Assembly (NCBI GenBank): GCA_963402885.1
Contig: OY727095.1
Span: 10,979,001 to 11,043,000 of the forward strand
Source of the DNA: Antedon bifida
Lineage: Eukaryota > Echinodermata > Crinoidea > Comatulida > Antedonidae
Direction: 5' to 3'
Length of the DNA stretch: 64,000 nucleotides
The notes under the pieces were generated by a model. That model was not told the origin of the DNA and ran no database searches. It saw only the letters and a program-made list of their open reading frames with translations. Of this stretch, positions 1 through 14,140 are shown in pieces. Numbering within the stretch: position 1 is the first letter of the stretch; every line of letters starts with the position of its first letter. Made by a program: the position numbers and the translations under genes.

Positions 1-2095
1 AGTAATTTTAGTAAAACTTGCCGCAAAGTGAATAACTCATGTTTTCCGTATTTGTACATGCATATTATATGTATGATTATTATTTTTAGTTATTCATATT
101 TTGCAGAGAACAACCTATGCCCACTTTTCCAGAATTTGTTAATGTATCGGTTTAGATGAACTTTTGAATCAGTGTGACTATGGAAAGTGCCGCCGTGCAA
201 TACAATACATAGTCTACACTCTACAGTATACCAAACTGACATTTCTTTTTCAAATCTTGGCTAATTGTCATACTAATTGAGCTTAAGTGAAAGTAATCTT
301 TTCTGTGGATGGTCATGTGACATGTTGTTTTATATGGACATACATGGAGTGTCTATCGCCCTCTTAGCTCATAGTTTCTTTAGTTCAAAATTGGTACTAC
401 AGAAGTCCCTTTTACTTTGGTCTAAAGTTATCTTATTAAATCGATTCCTTTCCTTGACTTTCTTAAACCTAATAATCCTTTTTAATTTTCCTGTTGTAGT
501 CTAATTGGGTTTAGTTTATTATTATTTGAAAAGAACAATGTATGCATATTTTTAAAAGCAGAAAAACATTACGTCAGCTGAAATCCAATACCATTTTTTA
601 ATAACTCCAGATGAATCATAGTTTGGAGAAACAAATGTTGCGGAATTTAAATATAACATAAACAATATTTTAAACCAAAGGAAAACCTCAATTAAATGTT
701 GACTGGTTAGCTATGTTGAATGATATGTATGTTGTATGTTACTTTGAATGTTTTAACTTAGAAGTGAAGTGGTCTGCCCGGTGTAGCTAGGCTCTAAGAG
801 TGAAGTGTGGCTTCTGCTACAGGCTTCAGTCGCATTTCAGCGGTGATGGTAAACATTTTCTCATTGGGCTAAAAGTTTATTTCATCAATATAAATCTAAA
901 TGCTATAGCACGCATTCAATTTTGAGAAAATAAACCGTAGACATTTTAACAGAACATAACCGTGTCAAACAAGTAGTACGCATGCGCGCAGAAATTCACA
1001 CTATTGAACATATTCATAATTAATTTAATAATTTTATGTAAACACGTACCATTAAATTCCTTGGGGATGTTTATCTGTTTCAAGGTCAGTATACAACAGT
1101 TCTCTGATAAACTTTGTTCACCGTCATCACGTGACCCAGCTGCCAAATATTAATAATTTCTGGCCAAATATTACGGCTATGTTGAAAGATCATATTTCTA
1201 AACACACATGTTTTGTGTACGATTATATTTACATGTATAATTTAGTGAAACCACTTAAGTGTGACAGAATGATACGATTCGTGAACTAAGTGCTCGGTAA
1301 TTACTTAGTAAACAAATTTATTAGAGAGAAAAAAAATCATTCGATAACAACAAATAACAAATATTATAACTATTACAGTATAACTAAATTAAATATAACA
1401 TGATTTTGCCTATTTACTGTACTAATTTGTACGTCGTTTCATCAATCTTCTTCCTTATCGCCTGCCTTTTGTCTGTCATTATTATTAGCCATATTACGAA
1501 AGCAATTGTTGTAAAGAAGTGATTATTAATTTCAATTTTAAATTCTGTGCCTAATTGAAGTTTTTTTCTGATTCTTTTTTTTCTTCTGCATTATTCTTGA
1601 AAATTAAATATTGTATCTTTTTTTAAATATATGTTAGAAACTTTCTCAAGACACTCGTACATGTATAGGAAATTAAAAGCGAGTATCTGTGAGCGAGCCA
1701 TATCATTGATTTAAGCCTTGTTTTCCTTCCTAATAATGTTTTAAGCCGAGTGTATCGAAGCGTACATTCAAATATTAATTTTTACAAGTAAAGAAACTAA
1801 ACCAGTTTTTTTTTATATCAAATTTGCATAGAAGTTGTCTTACTAGTCCGATACCACGGATAAGGAGCGAAATGGAGACACCTCTGACACAAAAGTGAGG
1901 CCTAGAGAGTGACTAAATAAGTGTTGATAATGTCTTATAAACTGTAGAAAACTTCTTTTTACTTTTTTTAAATTTTATTTTTTTCTCTTACAATTTTTAG
2001 TTTTTGGTCGGTATATGGCCTTGTTATTTGCAAAGTTAGTCTATTTGTTTGAGTCTAGGTTATAGACCGTGTTTTGAATTAATATTAGTGAAAAG
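1..2095. other. Intergenic, nothing recognised
   Basis: AT-rich, with homopolymer runs and short chance frames of 66-75 codons. No domain, splice-bounded exon or repeat was recognised. A GCATGCGCGC stretch near 980 resembles an NRF-1 site. Confidence 0.5.
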
Positions 2096-4278
2096 ATAAA
2101 TATTTTGGCACATATGGCGTTTCAAACGTATAATGCTCACAAGCAAAAATTAATGGACTACCATAATATTGTATATAATATAATGTAACGAAATATCGAT
2201 CAAATGTATATATGTAATGATTCATTTCACAATTCTTGTTATTTTTAATATTAACACTACAACCACCACCACATGCCCAATCATCCTATACACATTATCT
2301 AAATCCATTTCTGTTTTTTTAAAAGGTCATGAATCATGCTTAAGGATACGCGTTTATAAATATAAATTTATTGGAAGATTGTGGGTAACCTACATGATGA
2401 TCAATAACTACTCCATTTAACTATTACGTTACCAAGAGTGCAATTTCGTTATATGCGCGTTCATTCTTGTTACTGAATGAGCAACTACGTGCGACACGAG
2501 GCTGTTGACGGATGGCGTTATTATTTACCCACAAACTCACTCGCAAAAGGAAAGATTTATCGTGCCTTAATGTACAGCATTTCGCCAGGTCTGTCTGAGA
2601 GTACTTATTGAGCTTCTGACTTATTATTTTATGATCTCCAAAGAGTTACCTGAAAATGTGATTGAAAAGAAAAACTACATTTCTATGTTATTTGAAAGTA
2701 TTATTCCCGTTGTTTGTCTCCAGCCTATTAGGCTAATAAATGGTACACGTTACAGTCCATCAACTTGAGAATAACAATTATGGATTTAATATTGTAGATT
2801 ATTTCAAGGGGCCTATTTCCTTGCTGGCTAGGCCAGTTTTACAAATGAGCTATTAAACTTTCTGCCTCTGTGGTTTCCACCATGTGCATTATTATGAGTG
2901 AGAATTTATTAACTATTTTAGACAGAGCGGAAAGTTAACTTAATTATTCTGCATGTACATATCCCGTACGCGTTTTGTGAACGAATCATTCTGTCTACCT
3001 TTGTTCAAACTGAATCCTTCACCTTTTTTTTGTGACAAATAACATAATGGAAAGTACAACGTAATACTGTATATACTCTTTAAAATGTTGTAAAGTGTTG
3101 TAAAATGTCATAGAAAATACACTCTATGATCACCTAACTCGCCCGGTGACGAGTTAGTTTGGAAACTATAAATTGGTAAAATTATAAAACGATGAAATTC
3201 TCGCTAAAAATGTTTTATCCATCAGCATGAGTGCACTGTGACTACACACAAGACAGATCGCTATCAGAAGTTTTTAAAAAAAAGGGAAAATCATGTCATA
3301 TATTTTACAATGTATTTACTTTACTTTTAAATACCATAATTATTGTTTGACCTTATAAATAAAATTATTTTATAAAATTAAGATTACCTGTTTTTTTCAA
3401 AAATAAAACTTGTTAAATGCAAACATAAAGGTAATATTTAGTTCAACTTGCACTAAAGACAGTGAAAGTAAAATACTTATTGTATTATAATAATATCTAG
3501 AGAAACGATATAATAAGTTATAATTCCTCTTGGGAAATATTACAAATTTAATCACTGGTATGAATTATGAATTTGCAAGAATTCAATGCGTCCCCTTGCA
3601 TAAGCACTGGATATATCCCTTGAGTTGTAGTATTCAGTCACTATCCCAAACTACACAAAAACTCGCTTTTTCCCTACAAAATAAAATATTTTTATCACGT
3701 ATTTCTGGCATTAGCCCTTATTTCCGTAACTATAAAATACATTGTCCCTCTGATTTTTTTTCTATAAAAGTGTTGTAGAATATGCTGTTATTTTTAATGT
3801 CGCATAGGCCTAATAGTTATTGAGTTTGCCAAAAAAAAAATCGATCGAAAAACAATTATTTACTTGAAAAAAAAACTGTTAAAAAAACGGAAGCCTGTCA
3901 GACAATGGGTTTGTTTGTTACATTTAACCGTTTTTTGTGTGTTTTTTTAGTGAAGTGATTGTTTTCTTTCTTTCTTTTCTTCCGAATTTATTAAAACTAC
4001 AAAATGGTATGTTCTAAATGTTATGCATCTTTATTTTTCATGTTTTGGAGGACAATACATATTTAAGAACAAAATGGAGTTTAATTGATCCAAATTCACA
4101 CTGCCATACAATACTGACATGATCTTACTCCACCTTCTTTGTATTTATTGTCTTTTTTATGTTAGTCCACCTGTCAACGTTTCGATTTTTGTCTGAAAAT
4201 ACATACGTAACGTAATACTATACATAATTGTGAGTATTATATATTTGTATGAAACGCCATATGTGCCAAAATATTTAT
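2096..4278. mobile_element. Possible element bounded by 29-bp inverted repeats
   Basis: Positions 2096-2124 and 4250-4278 are exact reverse complements over 29 bp. The core is TTTTGGCACATATGGCGTTT on the left and its complement on the right, pointing inward. A perfect 29-bp inverted pair about 2.1 kb apart is not expected by chance, and similar GGCGTTTC/GGCGTTCC ends recur elsewhere in the window (27811-27870). The interior shows no transposase: its longest frames are 67 and 82 codons and unrecognised. It could be one non-autonomous element with terminal repeats, or two separate small elements of one family in opposite orientation. I see no convincing target-site duplication. Confidence 0.45.
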
Positions 4279-7200
4279 TTTTGCTAATTACGGACTAGAA
4301 CCTCGTCTATCCACCTTTATGAACACTTGCCACTTTTTAAACGTCTTTAAAGTGTCTTCAATTATTAGCGTATAACTCATGGGATGGAAACTTGGCGCGA
4401 ATTATTGAAACTAAAAAAAAAGACTGATTACTGATTGCCAATGTCCCTACCCTCATAATTCGTGCGTAATGTTAAGAATGTGTGTTATTTTGAAAGTGTT
4501 TTCGTTTAAGAGATTAAGATCCTAGTCCTGATCGCTTGACAGCCTTAGTGGTTGGCAAAGTGCTACTATAGTACTTTTCTACACAAACAATAGAAAAACT
4601 CTGCTGTAGTAGTAGACAGAAGTAATGTAGGCTGAAGTTAAAATAATTCCAGTGGCTTCAATGTTACTGGAGTAGGCGTAAAGCATCATGTCAATGGCTG
4701 CAGAAAAGTACATTGCCTCAGTTTACCAGCCAATAATTTGGCCTACCGAATGATTAAATTGTTTTTTTGTACCCCCTCAACGAATATGTCCAGATTAGTA
4801 TTTTAGAGGAAATCAACAGTCAATTTGAATCGCAAAAGTTCATCTCTATAGGCCTATCATTTGGTAAATGATAACACAACAAGCTCGTTATCGGACCATC
4901 TTACTTTTAATACGATACAGTCATAAGGAAATGTCATAAGAAATTAGAGTTATAATTAAAACGCTTCTCGCTTTAAGATTATTGGTTTAAACTTTAAATT
5001 AGATTTCGAACATTTTTATGACCAAAAGTCTTAATAGAAAAAAGTTGTCATCAAAATTCGTATGGTAATCATTGAGTAGGCCTACTGACATATTAAGAAT
5101 AAATAATATGAGGGAAGAGTGAAATCCCTGATGTATTTTATAATGTGTACATTATTAGATTTGCTCAAAAGCTAACAAATTTAGCAAAGAGACCATCATA
5201 ATGAGTGAGAGCCTCAATAGTATTTTCATATAGGCCAAACTAAATTCTTTAAAAAAATATATACAACGTCAATTAATATCAAAAGCGTTGACCGAATTGT
5301 TGTTGTTGTTGTTTTCAAGTCAACTTAGTGTAATATCTTAATACTTGGTTCCAACCAACGCCACAAACATCACATTTTTTTCTTTTTTTAAAACTTGGCA
5401 ACGCCAACAACTAGTAACATAAGCCATTAAGGTAAAAAGTTGTCATAACATGGTACGGGGCTTTTATATAATACTTTGTTTTGTAAAACTATACCAAAAT
5501 ATCATAACAAACAATTTAAGTACATTTGAACTGTTACTGAATGTTTGTTTCATTTCCTTCGTCTGGTACACAATCGCCATAATTAAATAAACCATATTTA
5601 TGCAAGTCTTCGTCTGAAATAAGTTATCTAGCAATACAACTATTAAGAAATAAATAAGAATTTTTAATTTCGAAATCGAAAGCTGTCTGCCCCAGGCGTA
5701 GTAAACACTGTAAAACACTTGTCTACTGTTGATTCTCAGGTACACCGAAACTGGTTCAGTTTCAACGTAAACTATATTGATAATTTGAACTTTGTGAGTC
5801 AATACACTCATGAATAAAATTCCACATTTGTAAACATAGATTTCCTTTTGTTGGTTTGTTTTATCCTACTACTGCAAAAAAAACTGAAAGTTGCGGAGTC
5901 TTGATAAAAAAACACACATTTTATTTTTATTATTGACTAAGTATAGTATCTGATGATTAATTTAAATTTCTCATTCAGTTTCTATTGTAAAACAATTATA
6001 AGCTAGACATGATCTAGATAGTGTAGTTGGCCTCATCGTAGAACGTTGTCCAGCTATTAAAGTATTAGGGTTATAATCGCAATCTAGACTAGAACTATAA
6101 AACGACTTTTATTTCTGTAATGATTCATTTCTTTCGTACCTTACTTATGAATTCAGAAGCCTGATTTATTTTAATGCGATAGAGAAGCCCACGGGACCTG
6201 TATTACAAGTCACATCATATTTCTCTATGCTTAGCTCTCTTCATCGAAGTTAATTTCCTCTGTTTCTTCGTTTCATATATCTGTCAAATTGATGGCTAAA
6301 TCCATTTTGTTTGTATGATGTTTTCTCGCCGGCCCTGTTACTTTTCAAATATAGCTTTTCTTTTCATAGAATGAAGTTCAAAGTAAACAGCTTATATTGT
6401 GTTATCTTGAAATGCCAGAAGATATCAAATGTAAGGGCATGAATCATGAAGAAGGCCGGGGCGTTTTGCTCCGTATTTGTATTCAGTAATCTGCACATTA
6501 ACACATTCCACGTAGAAAATGGCACGTAATGATCACACCAACGTAGGCCTATATGACTTAATACTATATTTAACCAGGTCCCTGATTTAACACTCTTTAA
6601 CCACATGTTTGTAACCCGACCTTAAAGTTGAAATACTTATACGATATAGATTCATTCAAGATGATTTACAAATTCAATTAGATACACATAGAACAACTCT
6701 ATGTTTATACTAACAAAAATAAGAAAAGAAAAACTATAGAATTTATACTCGAGCATAAAGTGGAAGTGCGCCACCTATGATAATTATTTCCAAATTTACC
6801 AAAGTAAAATAATTATGATTATTATGTTTATGTCTTTAGTATGCTATGATTGCTAATCTAAGTATTTCAGTTTTGATTTCTTTTATCTACATTTCTTTTC
6901 TTTTTTTAGTTACTAATCCTGAACTGTACAGTAATGGCTATGGCGATCTGAACAATCTCACGAAAATGGTCTATAAAAAAACTACAGAATAATCCGTGAG
7001 GATGCAGTTGTGTTATTTTGTGCATTATAACTCAGTACAAGTTATTTCTGCAGGAATAGGGAATTGTGCTGGAATTAGCAGAAGTTAAGGTTTCGGTTCA
7101 GTACCGTACAATACTGCATGATGAACTATATTAGGTTAGTACGTTTTTGTTAATAAATGTCTTCCTTTCAGAGCACCTTTTGTAGAAACTATATATTGAG

Positions 7201-7750
7201 GTTGATGATGAAAGTAGGGCAGGAAAGTTCAGGAGCATGCGCAACGCGTACTTGATGCTGATTGTCTACAGGTGTGACAATAATATTATGTTTCTGTCTT
7301 ATTTATGCTTTAATGAATCGGGCAAAAAAGTGGACAACGAAAAGTAGATATACGGTTTTTCTTTTAATATGACTTTGCCAAAGATTTTATATAGCTTATT
7401 TACACCTCTCTGGACTTTGCTGTTGTCTTGCAATTTCGTTATTTAGTCGTAGCCGGTCGTATAAATGGGTCTTATGTTAGAAGGTAATAATTAAGGTCTG
7501 TTGATAAGGACGACACGACACAAAAACAGAATTTTACATTACACTCGATTCATTATATTTGTTTTGAAATTTATCTTATTTTAGTTACATACATTGTAAT
7601 GATCTAGTCAGACTTTTTTCTGCAGACGATCAGTTGTATTTAAATCAGTGTTTGCCAACGTTGCCCTTAGTAACAACGATACTCTATGTAATTGGACGAC
7701 TGCCGAGCTACTGTTTCTTGATTCATAGATTTTTAAAATTGATTTCAGAA
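4279..7750. other. Intergenic, nothing recognised
   Basis: AT-rich DNA with a (GTT)n run at about 5298-5314 and three TAGGCCTA palindromes. The 115-codon minus-strand frame at 5464-5811 has a low-complexity, hydrophobic translation with no motif. A GCATGCGCAACGCGTACT string near 7235 recurs, with one base inserted, near 18318. Confidence 0.5.
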
Positions 7751-8185
7751 AATTCTTGGCAAATGAGTGTCTTCATTGTATCTTTCAATGCGTCACCTCA
7801 AAACACAATGCAACATATCATACGACGTCACAGAATTTATAAACCTGTAGAACAAACCAATAATTCAATATGCCTAAGTTCATGCTTGTTATAGTTAGGC
7901 CTACAACAACATGATATTATTTTCATTTAACATATAGAAAGCTGAAAGTTTAACAACAAATTAATACGGAAGAATTCTTGTCAAATGAGTGTCTTCATTG
8001 TATCTTTAAATGCGTCACCTCAAAACACAATTCAAAATTTTCATACGACGTCACAGAATTGTATAAACATGTAGAACAAACCAATATTTCAATAGGCCTA
8101 AGTGCATGCTTGTTATACTTGATATTATTTTCATTTAGAATATAGAAAGCTGAAAGTTTAATCAAAAAAATATACGGAAGAGATA
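7751..8185. repeat. Tandem duplication, about 222-bp unit (2 copies)
   Basis: The segment starting AATTCTTGGCAAATGAGTGT at 7751 is repeated from 7973 with scattered substitutions and a deletion. Shared landmarks include AATGCGTCACCTCAAAACAC, CATACGACGTCACAGAATT and a TAGAAAGCTGAAAGTTTAA end. Each copy carries GACGTCA, a CRE-like core. The copies are diverged, so the duplication is not recent. A 86-codon frame in copy 1 is not kept in copy 2, so it is not coding. Confidence 0.85.
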
Positions 8186-10029
8186 AAGGTATAAGGAAAA
8201 AGTCTGAGAAATGTTTATTGTCAATACATTAAAAAAACAAAGACAAGTGGACAACAACAGTAACAAAGAAGCTGTAATAGGATCGGATCTTAACTTCTGC
8301 TAGCTTGTTGTTTTTTTAATCTACACCAACATATAATAGTAAATACATTGCTTATAATAAATAAGAAATATGCTTAATTACATGAGTTGATAGTATTTAT
8401 TGTTACAGTTTCAAATAAGTTTTCATCTAAACATTTTTAACAGAAAAGAACTGCCATAACAAATAATAACATCGTATTTTGTATTTCAAGTAGCAACATA
8501 ATAATTATTTACTGTTTTCATAAAGTAAAACAGAAAAAAAAAGTTGTGTTATGACTGTATTTGTTTATATTCGCAGTGTGAATAACGTTGATAATAACAA
8601 ATATTACTACACACATGACTATGTGTCAAGGGAAGCAATTTATCTGTATGTGTAATGTTAACACATAATAATTCTTAGTGCTAAATGATTGCTCGTACAT
8701 TTTGTTATGGTTTGTGGCGTCGAAGAATGACATAGTAGTACAAATGATCACGTAGAATGCATTCGGATGCTGGCCTCGTGTCCGATAAGCCATTTGAATT
8801 CCCCCATTTATCGGCGCGTGTGACGTTCGTCCTTTACGCGTACGCATGACCATTCGTCCGTATCAACAAGTCGCATTCATTAATGTATTAACCTTTCTTC
8901 AGTTTGCAGTAGTCACTCTGTTTAGCAATTTGCATAATTTAACTAAACTGATATTGTATATATTAAATGGTGGGTTGACCATAATAAGAGCAAAGCTTTG
9001 TTGTCTAGAGAGGTGTAATACGTTGGGCAGAGACCTGTAACAAGAGTGTGCTATCCGTTGTGCGGGCTCAAAAGCAGGTATAAAACCAACATCCGCAGCT
9101 ATGTGTTCCCGAGAGTAAATCGTATAATTGACGAATGACTACATGTATTCGAAAACTCGTCCCCTGTGCTTGAGTTGTCAGACATCCGTGTAAGTCTCTA
9201 ACACACACGGCAGAAGTAATTATTCAAGCGTATGACCGCCCGAAAGAAAATAAAAAATCATTAGCCTGGGGCTTCAGACACACCATCATTGGCCTTCCCC
9301 CACCACACCACGTTATCTCCCAGATTGTCGCGTCTAACGCTTTCCTACAGACAAGTATTAATATTGTTGAATATGATTTCCTTTTTATTTTTACTTGACA
9401 TATTTTTGTATTTAAAGAACAGGGTTGTTAATCATAAGCACAGCCTATGATAAATGTGCTTAATTATGTACATACGGTTCTTGAATCCTCAAAGGCTAGG
9501 CTGCTAACTTCTATGTGAAAATGTATTCCCGGTTGATTTTGTTCATGTAGTTTTCAATTGGTACAGAACTATGTACATCCACCTACTTTTGACATTCCCA
9601 AGAAAATTAAATTAGAGCCTTTTTTCGTTATTAATACGATGTACTTTGATAACCATATAATATAATTAAGGTAGGCCTATAACATTTAGCTATAAGTAAA
9701 ATACTGAATTAAGTGATTAAAAGTTTATTATTAGCCTACTATTATATTTAACAACATTTTTATCCAGCAATTGATTGCCTTATTGTCTTACGGTTACTTA
9801 ATATGTAGGCCTATAGGCCTAAGACACTTTCATTCTTTATGTAGGGAAATGATCTGTATGAGAGCCACGCCTCATTATCTCCTCTTTCTCTGTCAGTTTG
9901 GTATTACTTGCTTTGTATGCAAGATAACGTCCACAATGTTTAGTTATCCGTCCTGAATTTGTTATTAGAAATATACATAACACAATATTAATCATTAAGC
10001 TGGGCTCTTGGAAGGACGTAAGTGCAACA
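8186..10029. other. Intergenic, nothing recognised
   Basis: No gene seen. The part at about 8760-9340 is visibly richer in G and C than its surroundings, but no splice-bounded or conserved frame could be made out. Confidence 0.45.
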
Positions 10030-10110
10030 TAAAGCTAGGTTCCCACTAAGACCCTTGTCTTGCGCGTACGAATGTGTTGTGCGTTGTGTCCTAGTCTGAA
10101 CCAAGCTTTA
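10030..10110. mobile_element. Small MITE-like foldback element
   Basis: The left end TAAAGCTAGGTTCCCACTAA (10030 on) is the imperfect reverse complement of the right end GTCCTAGTCTGAACCAAGCT (10088-10110), about 19 of 23 positions paired. The interior includes TTGCGCGTACG and TGCGTTGTGTC. A related end, TGCGTCCTAGTGTGAACCAG, preceded by a CTTGCGCGTAAC string, is found at 57412-57456. This indicates a dispersed non-autonomous family. Confidence 0.55.
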
Positions 10111-11930
10111 ACACTTTAATAATATAAGGATTAAACTTATCAATAAATATGTACTTTTTACTGAGTAATACTGTAAATGGAATAGACCGATTTAATCTGC
10201 TAATACAGGGTTTGCTACGGATTTCCGTCGGCTTAAATAATATTCTGACCTAGCGTTTGAGAAGATTATTAAATAACTTTTTAAAGCTTTCACACTAAGC
10301 ATCGCTTGTTAGTACCCATCAAAAATACAACAATAATATCTATTATTGATATCTATTTATACCCCAATATTATTGATCAAGGACACTGTGTCAGTTTTGA
10401 CCATTGCTGTATTAGACAGGATTAATATTGTCTGATTTTAAGGTATGCTCTTGTCTATATTTGCTCAATCAAAAGTTATATAGAATTATAGACTGATTAA
10501 AATTGTAATTTTGTATAATCCTTGTCCTTGATTTTGTATCTTGAACTTGAAAATAAACTATCAATGTCTTGACCTTGTAGCTATCAGTGACAACAGGACA
10601 GAACAAATTAAAAATGTATCTATGAATTTCATTAGTCACAGTAATTGGTTAAGTTGTATGTGTATTCATGTTTGTTTTGCCTTTAAATACTACAATTAGT
10701 AGTTGGTAGTAGGCCTACATACACGTGATAGAGGAGTATTAAAACGATGAAAAAGCAGTCATGGGTCCTTTTCCAACGAATCGGAACGTAAAGCAACTCT
10801 TGCTGGTTTCCATAACAAAGTGACTCAACTGGTAGAGTTGTTAGCCCAACGTAGTGGTAAACACCAATGGACAGACAAGACCAGAACCCCCTTTTGAGAA
10901 AGCAAAAGTAGTATCTAGGCTAGTATTGAAACACATTTTCTTTTCCGTGTATATTTGTACAAATTCTCAGCAAAATGTTAGGCTTACAGATGTTTTCATA
11001 TTCGTAGATTCGTAAGTCTTGGTTTACTAGTTTATTAGCCCTTACAAAATCCACCAGAACTCTCTTCGCTTCCATGACCGTGGATACTCCATGACATGAA
11101 CAAGACACTGAGACTTTTACGCAGATTTATAAACTTACTAGCGCCCTCATCATATCCTGAACTTCTAACTTTATAAAAGTATCGCCGAATCCAGAAGGTA
11201 CCCTAAACTTTCTAGGAATACCGAATTTCAATGGCATTTCTACCTGTTAATTTTGTTTTGTCTGTTGCCATTTTATCTACGTTTTTAAGCTGCTCTGTAT
11301 CGGTGATATGTTAATGTACATCATCTTTGCTATCTAAAAGTAGGCCTACTCAACCAGTGAAGGAGGATTCCTACAGGTACTCTTCGTTACTTCCAACAAA
11401 AAATGCCTTATGAGTCAATTATTTTTATCTCAAAGTTATATTTGACTACGTGTGTCTAATTATATGTGTCTGTAGTATCCAGTGGCAGCTGATCATCTTT
11501 CTGATTCAACTTTCCTTTTCCGTTGCCAAAACCACATACGGACTGAAACCAAATTAGATGATCCGACTTTGTTTGATAAATAGCATGTTTGCAGATATGT
11601 AGAACCTTCGTTGTAAATTAAATAACAGTTATACTAATATCAATAAGATCCTAAAATTATACCGTAAATGAACATTATATTCAATAATATTTTCTAATCT
11701 GCTAAATCCAAAGAGTAGGAGGTAGTTTAAGAATCTTTCCCATGGTCATTTATTGTTAGTGAACCTCCCCAGACACGAATGAATTTCCTGCGTTCTCGCC
11801 CCGATCCATTGATCTCTCATGTGCTTTGCATCATGCCTTCTTTCTCAACAAATCTTCAATATACAAAATATAGGCCTTGGTGTTTCCTCTAATACTGTTT
11901 CGTTTTTGCTTTCTTTATTCCCTGTGCATT
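10111..11930. other. Intergenic, nothing recognised
   Basis: No gene seen. The text around 10833-10860 resembles a tRNA A-box but has no matching B-box or cloverleaf, and 10500-10560 faintly resembles a LINE 3' end. Neither is strong enough to annotate. Confidence 0.45.
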
Positions 11931-12168
11931 ACGCCAAATCTACTATTTAACCTATTTTAATACACTATAGTTGGGTGGTACGAACGATATGTCGCAGTCA
12001 TAACCCAATTTATGCATACCAACTATCTTGTCAATATTGAGGTATGGTAGACGCCAAATCTACTATTTCACCTATTTTAATACACTGTAGTTGGGTGGTA
12101 AAAATGATATGTCGCAGTCATAATCCAATTTATGCACCAACTATCTTGTAAATGTTGAGCCATGGTAG
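11931..12168. repeat. Tandem duplication, 120-bp unit (2 copies)
   Basis: ACGCCAAATCTACTATTT at 11931 recurs at 12051 with about 10% substitutions along the unit. Both copies contain TACACTxTAGTTGGGTGGTA, ATATGTCGCAGTCATAA and CCAACTATCTTGTxAAT. It has no coding character. Confidence 0.85.
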
Positions 12169-13247
12169 CGTGAAATGTGTACTAATTTCAAGCAGGGTCG
12201 TGAGCCACCTGTCGCTGATATCCGCCTACTACTTACTATTAATACTATTATTCCACTGTTTAACACAAACTGCATTTGACGTTTCAGTGAGTTTGTAAGA
12301 ATTTGTTACGTTAATTCACATATCGAAATATTAGGTTGAACTGATCGGTCCACCAAATTAATTTATATATATATATATTATAACTTAAAATTGCGATACA
12401 ATGCGCTGTGGAAATAACATTGTACATTGCTGTTATATTAATAGACAGATTAGCTAATTTTGTGTAGGCGAATGTTTAGGAACAGTTCATGGTCACTATT
12501 TATATACACATAGTTAGCTAATAAATTCACAGTTGTACGAGTAAAATAAAATAATTGTGAGTCTTAATCACCATATGATGTTGCAGAAGAATTAGGCCTC
12601 GCTTAGTTCTCTAATAAAAAAAAAACACCCGGTTTTTAGTCATTAGCCAAACCACTGTAATTGTCAATATCATCAAATTTATAGTAGGCCTAAGGAACCT
12701 TTAAAACGGTAGAGCCTATATAAAGAAATATGTAAAAATATGGTGTATTGTAATCCAATTATTCTAAATGATGAAATAAGTTTAAATTGTATACTAAAAA
12801 AGTAATCGTTACCAAAGTTAAAAGTAATTTACAAAGAACGTGTTTCCAAATAGGCCTAATTTGAATTATATACATTATCATTCAATATAGGTTTCGTGGT
12901 GACAAATTCAGGCTTTAAAATGACAGAATATTTCTGATAGGAGTATCCATGGGACCCAATTTTTTCCAGATCAGTCCCTCCCCCCATCCATTTCAAAATC
13001 CATTGATGCGTACTGTGGCAGTTTAATCGTCGCTAGGTGTGGCTAAGTTCAGCAACGTATCAACAACGAATTATATGGGCTTGTTGGCGACCTTACTCCA
13101 ATACCCTTGCTCTTGCCAGCGTTTCCTGTTTTCATTGAAGCATTAAATGATGGGATACAACAATGAATGGCTGGCAAGGCAAACTACAACTCATCATGAT
13201 TCACTTTTTGTAATCAAGGTTGATTATTATGGATGTTATTATCAATG

Positions 13248-13690
13248 CCCCAGTACATTTACTTGCCAATAAATACAAGTGGGGGTGACCACTTCAATCA
13301 GTTAATCCCCCCGTATGTGTAGGCCTAGTTGTCAATGCCACAGAGGGTAAATACAAAATCACCCGACCTCCAAAGTGGAGGTAACCACTGCAAGTCCCAG
13401 CACATTTATTTAGTTACCAATACAACCGAGGATATAAATTCAACATCACAAGCTGACCTCCGAAGTGGGGGAAACCATTACAATTAATGACCTAGTACAG
13501 AGGGTATAAATAATAAGTTAACCACTAAAGTAGGTAACCCTTCTAATCAATTAATTCCCCAGTACGTATTAATTTATAGTTCGAATGAGTATAATATAAT
13601 GAGAAGGTTTAGGCCTAATACAAAGTTAATTTCTAAAGTTGGGTAACCATTTCAATCATATTTCTCCATTACATTCGAGTTAATTATTAA
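13248..13690. repeat. Degenerate tandem array (about 5 units, 70-110 bp)
   Basis: A recurring pattern of CCCAGTAC-ATTTA, then an A/T-rich part with GAGGGTATAAAT, then ACCTCCxAAGTGGxGGTAACC and CAATCAATTAATCC. Units begin near 13248, 13309, 13396, 13490 and 13558, and further matches end near 13690. Divergence is high, so unit borders are approximate. Confidence 0.6.
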
Positions 13691-14140
13691 TTTAATGATT
13701 TATAGTCTGTAAAAGCTATGATGAAAAATTGGATTGGTGATGCCTCGATTTTTTGTTTATATACTAAATATCAAGGTGCATATTTTCAACGTATAGTCCT
13801 TTACCCGAAATAAAACATCCATAATCTATCTATATATTGCATCATGTACGTTTTATATGACGGCATCTTTTTAGACCAAATAGAACATTCTAGAATGATT
13901 TGTAGGTATAGCCTACAGTACAATGTGGCGTATGCACCTTATTAATATATTATTGCCAAGGCCCAAAATAGTAAATATAGTAGTATAGGGAGTGAAGATT
14001 ACCAAAATTATCTTTAATTATTTAATTACCTAAATCACTTTAGTCAAATTAAAGGTCCTTGGTTAAAGGATCATACTTCCTATGTTGTAAAAACGCACTG
14101 TTTATTGCTAATTGTCAGTAGGCCTTTACTTTCTGTCGTT

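Noticed and set aside
5464-5811. 115-codon minus-strand frame
   Set aside because: Low-complexity hydrophobic translation with no motif, and a length expected by chance.
10500-10560. LINE 3' tail
   Set aside because: Only a general likeness (GAACTTGAAAATAAAC). No tail repeat or coding trace.
10833-10890. tRNA or tRNA-derived SINE (GACTCAACTGGTAGAGTTGT resembles an A-box)
   Set aside because: No B-box GGTTCGAATCC at the right distance and no acceptor-stem pairing.
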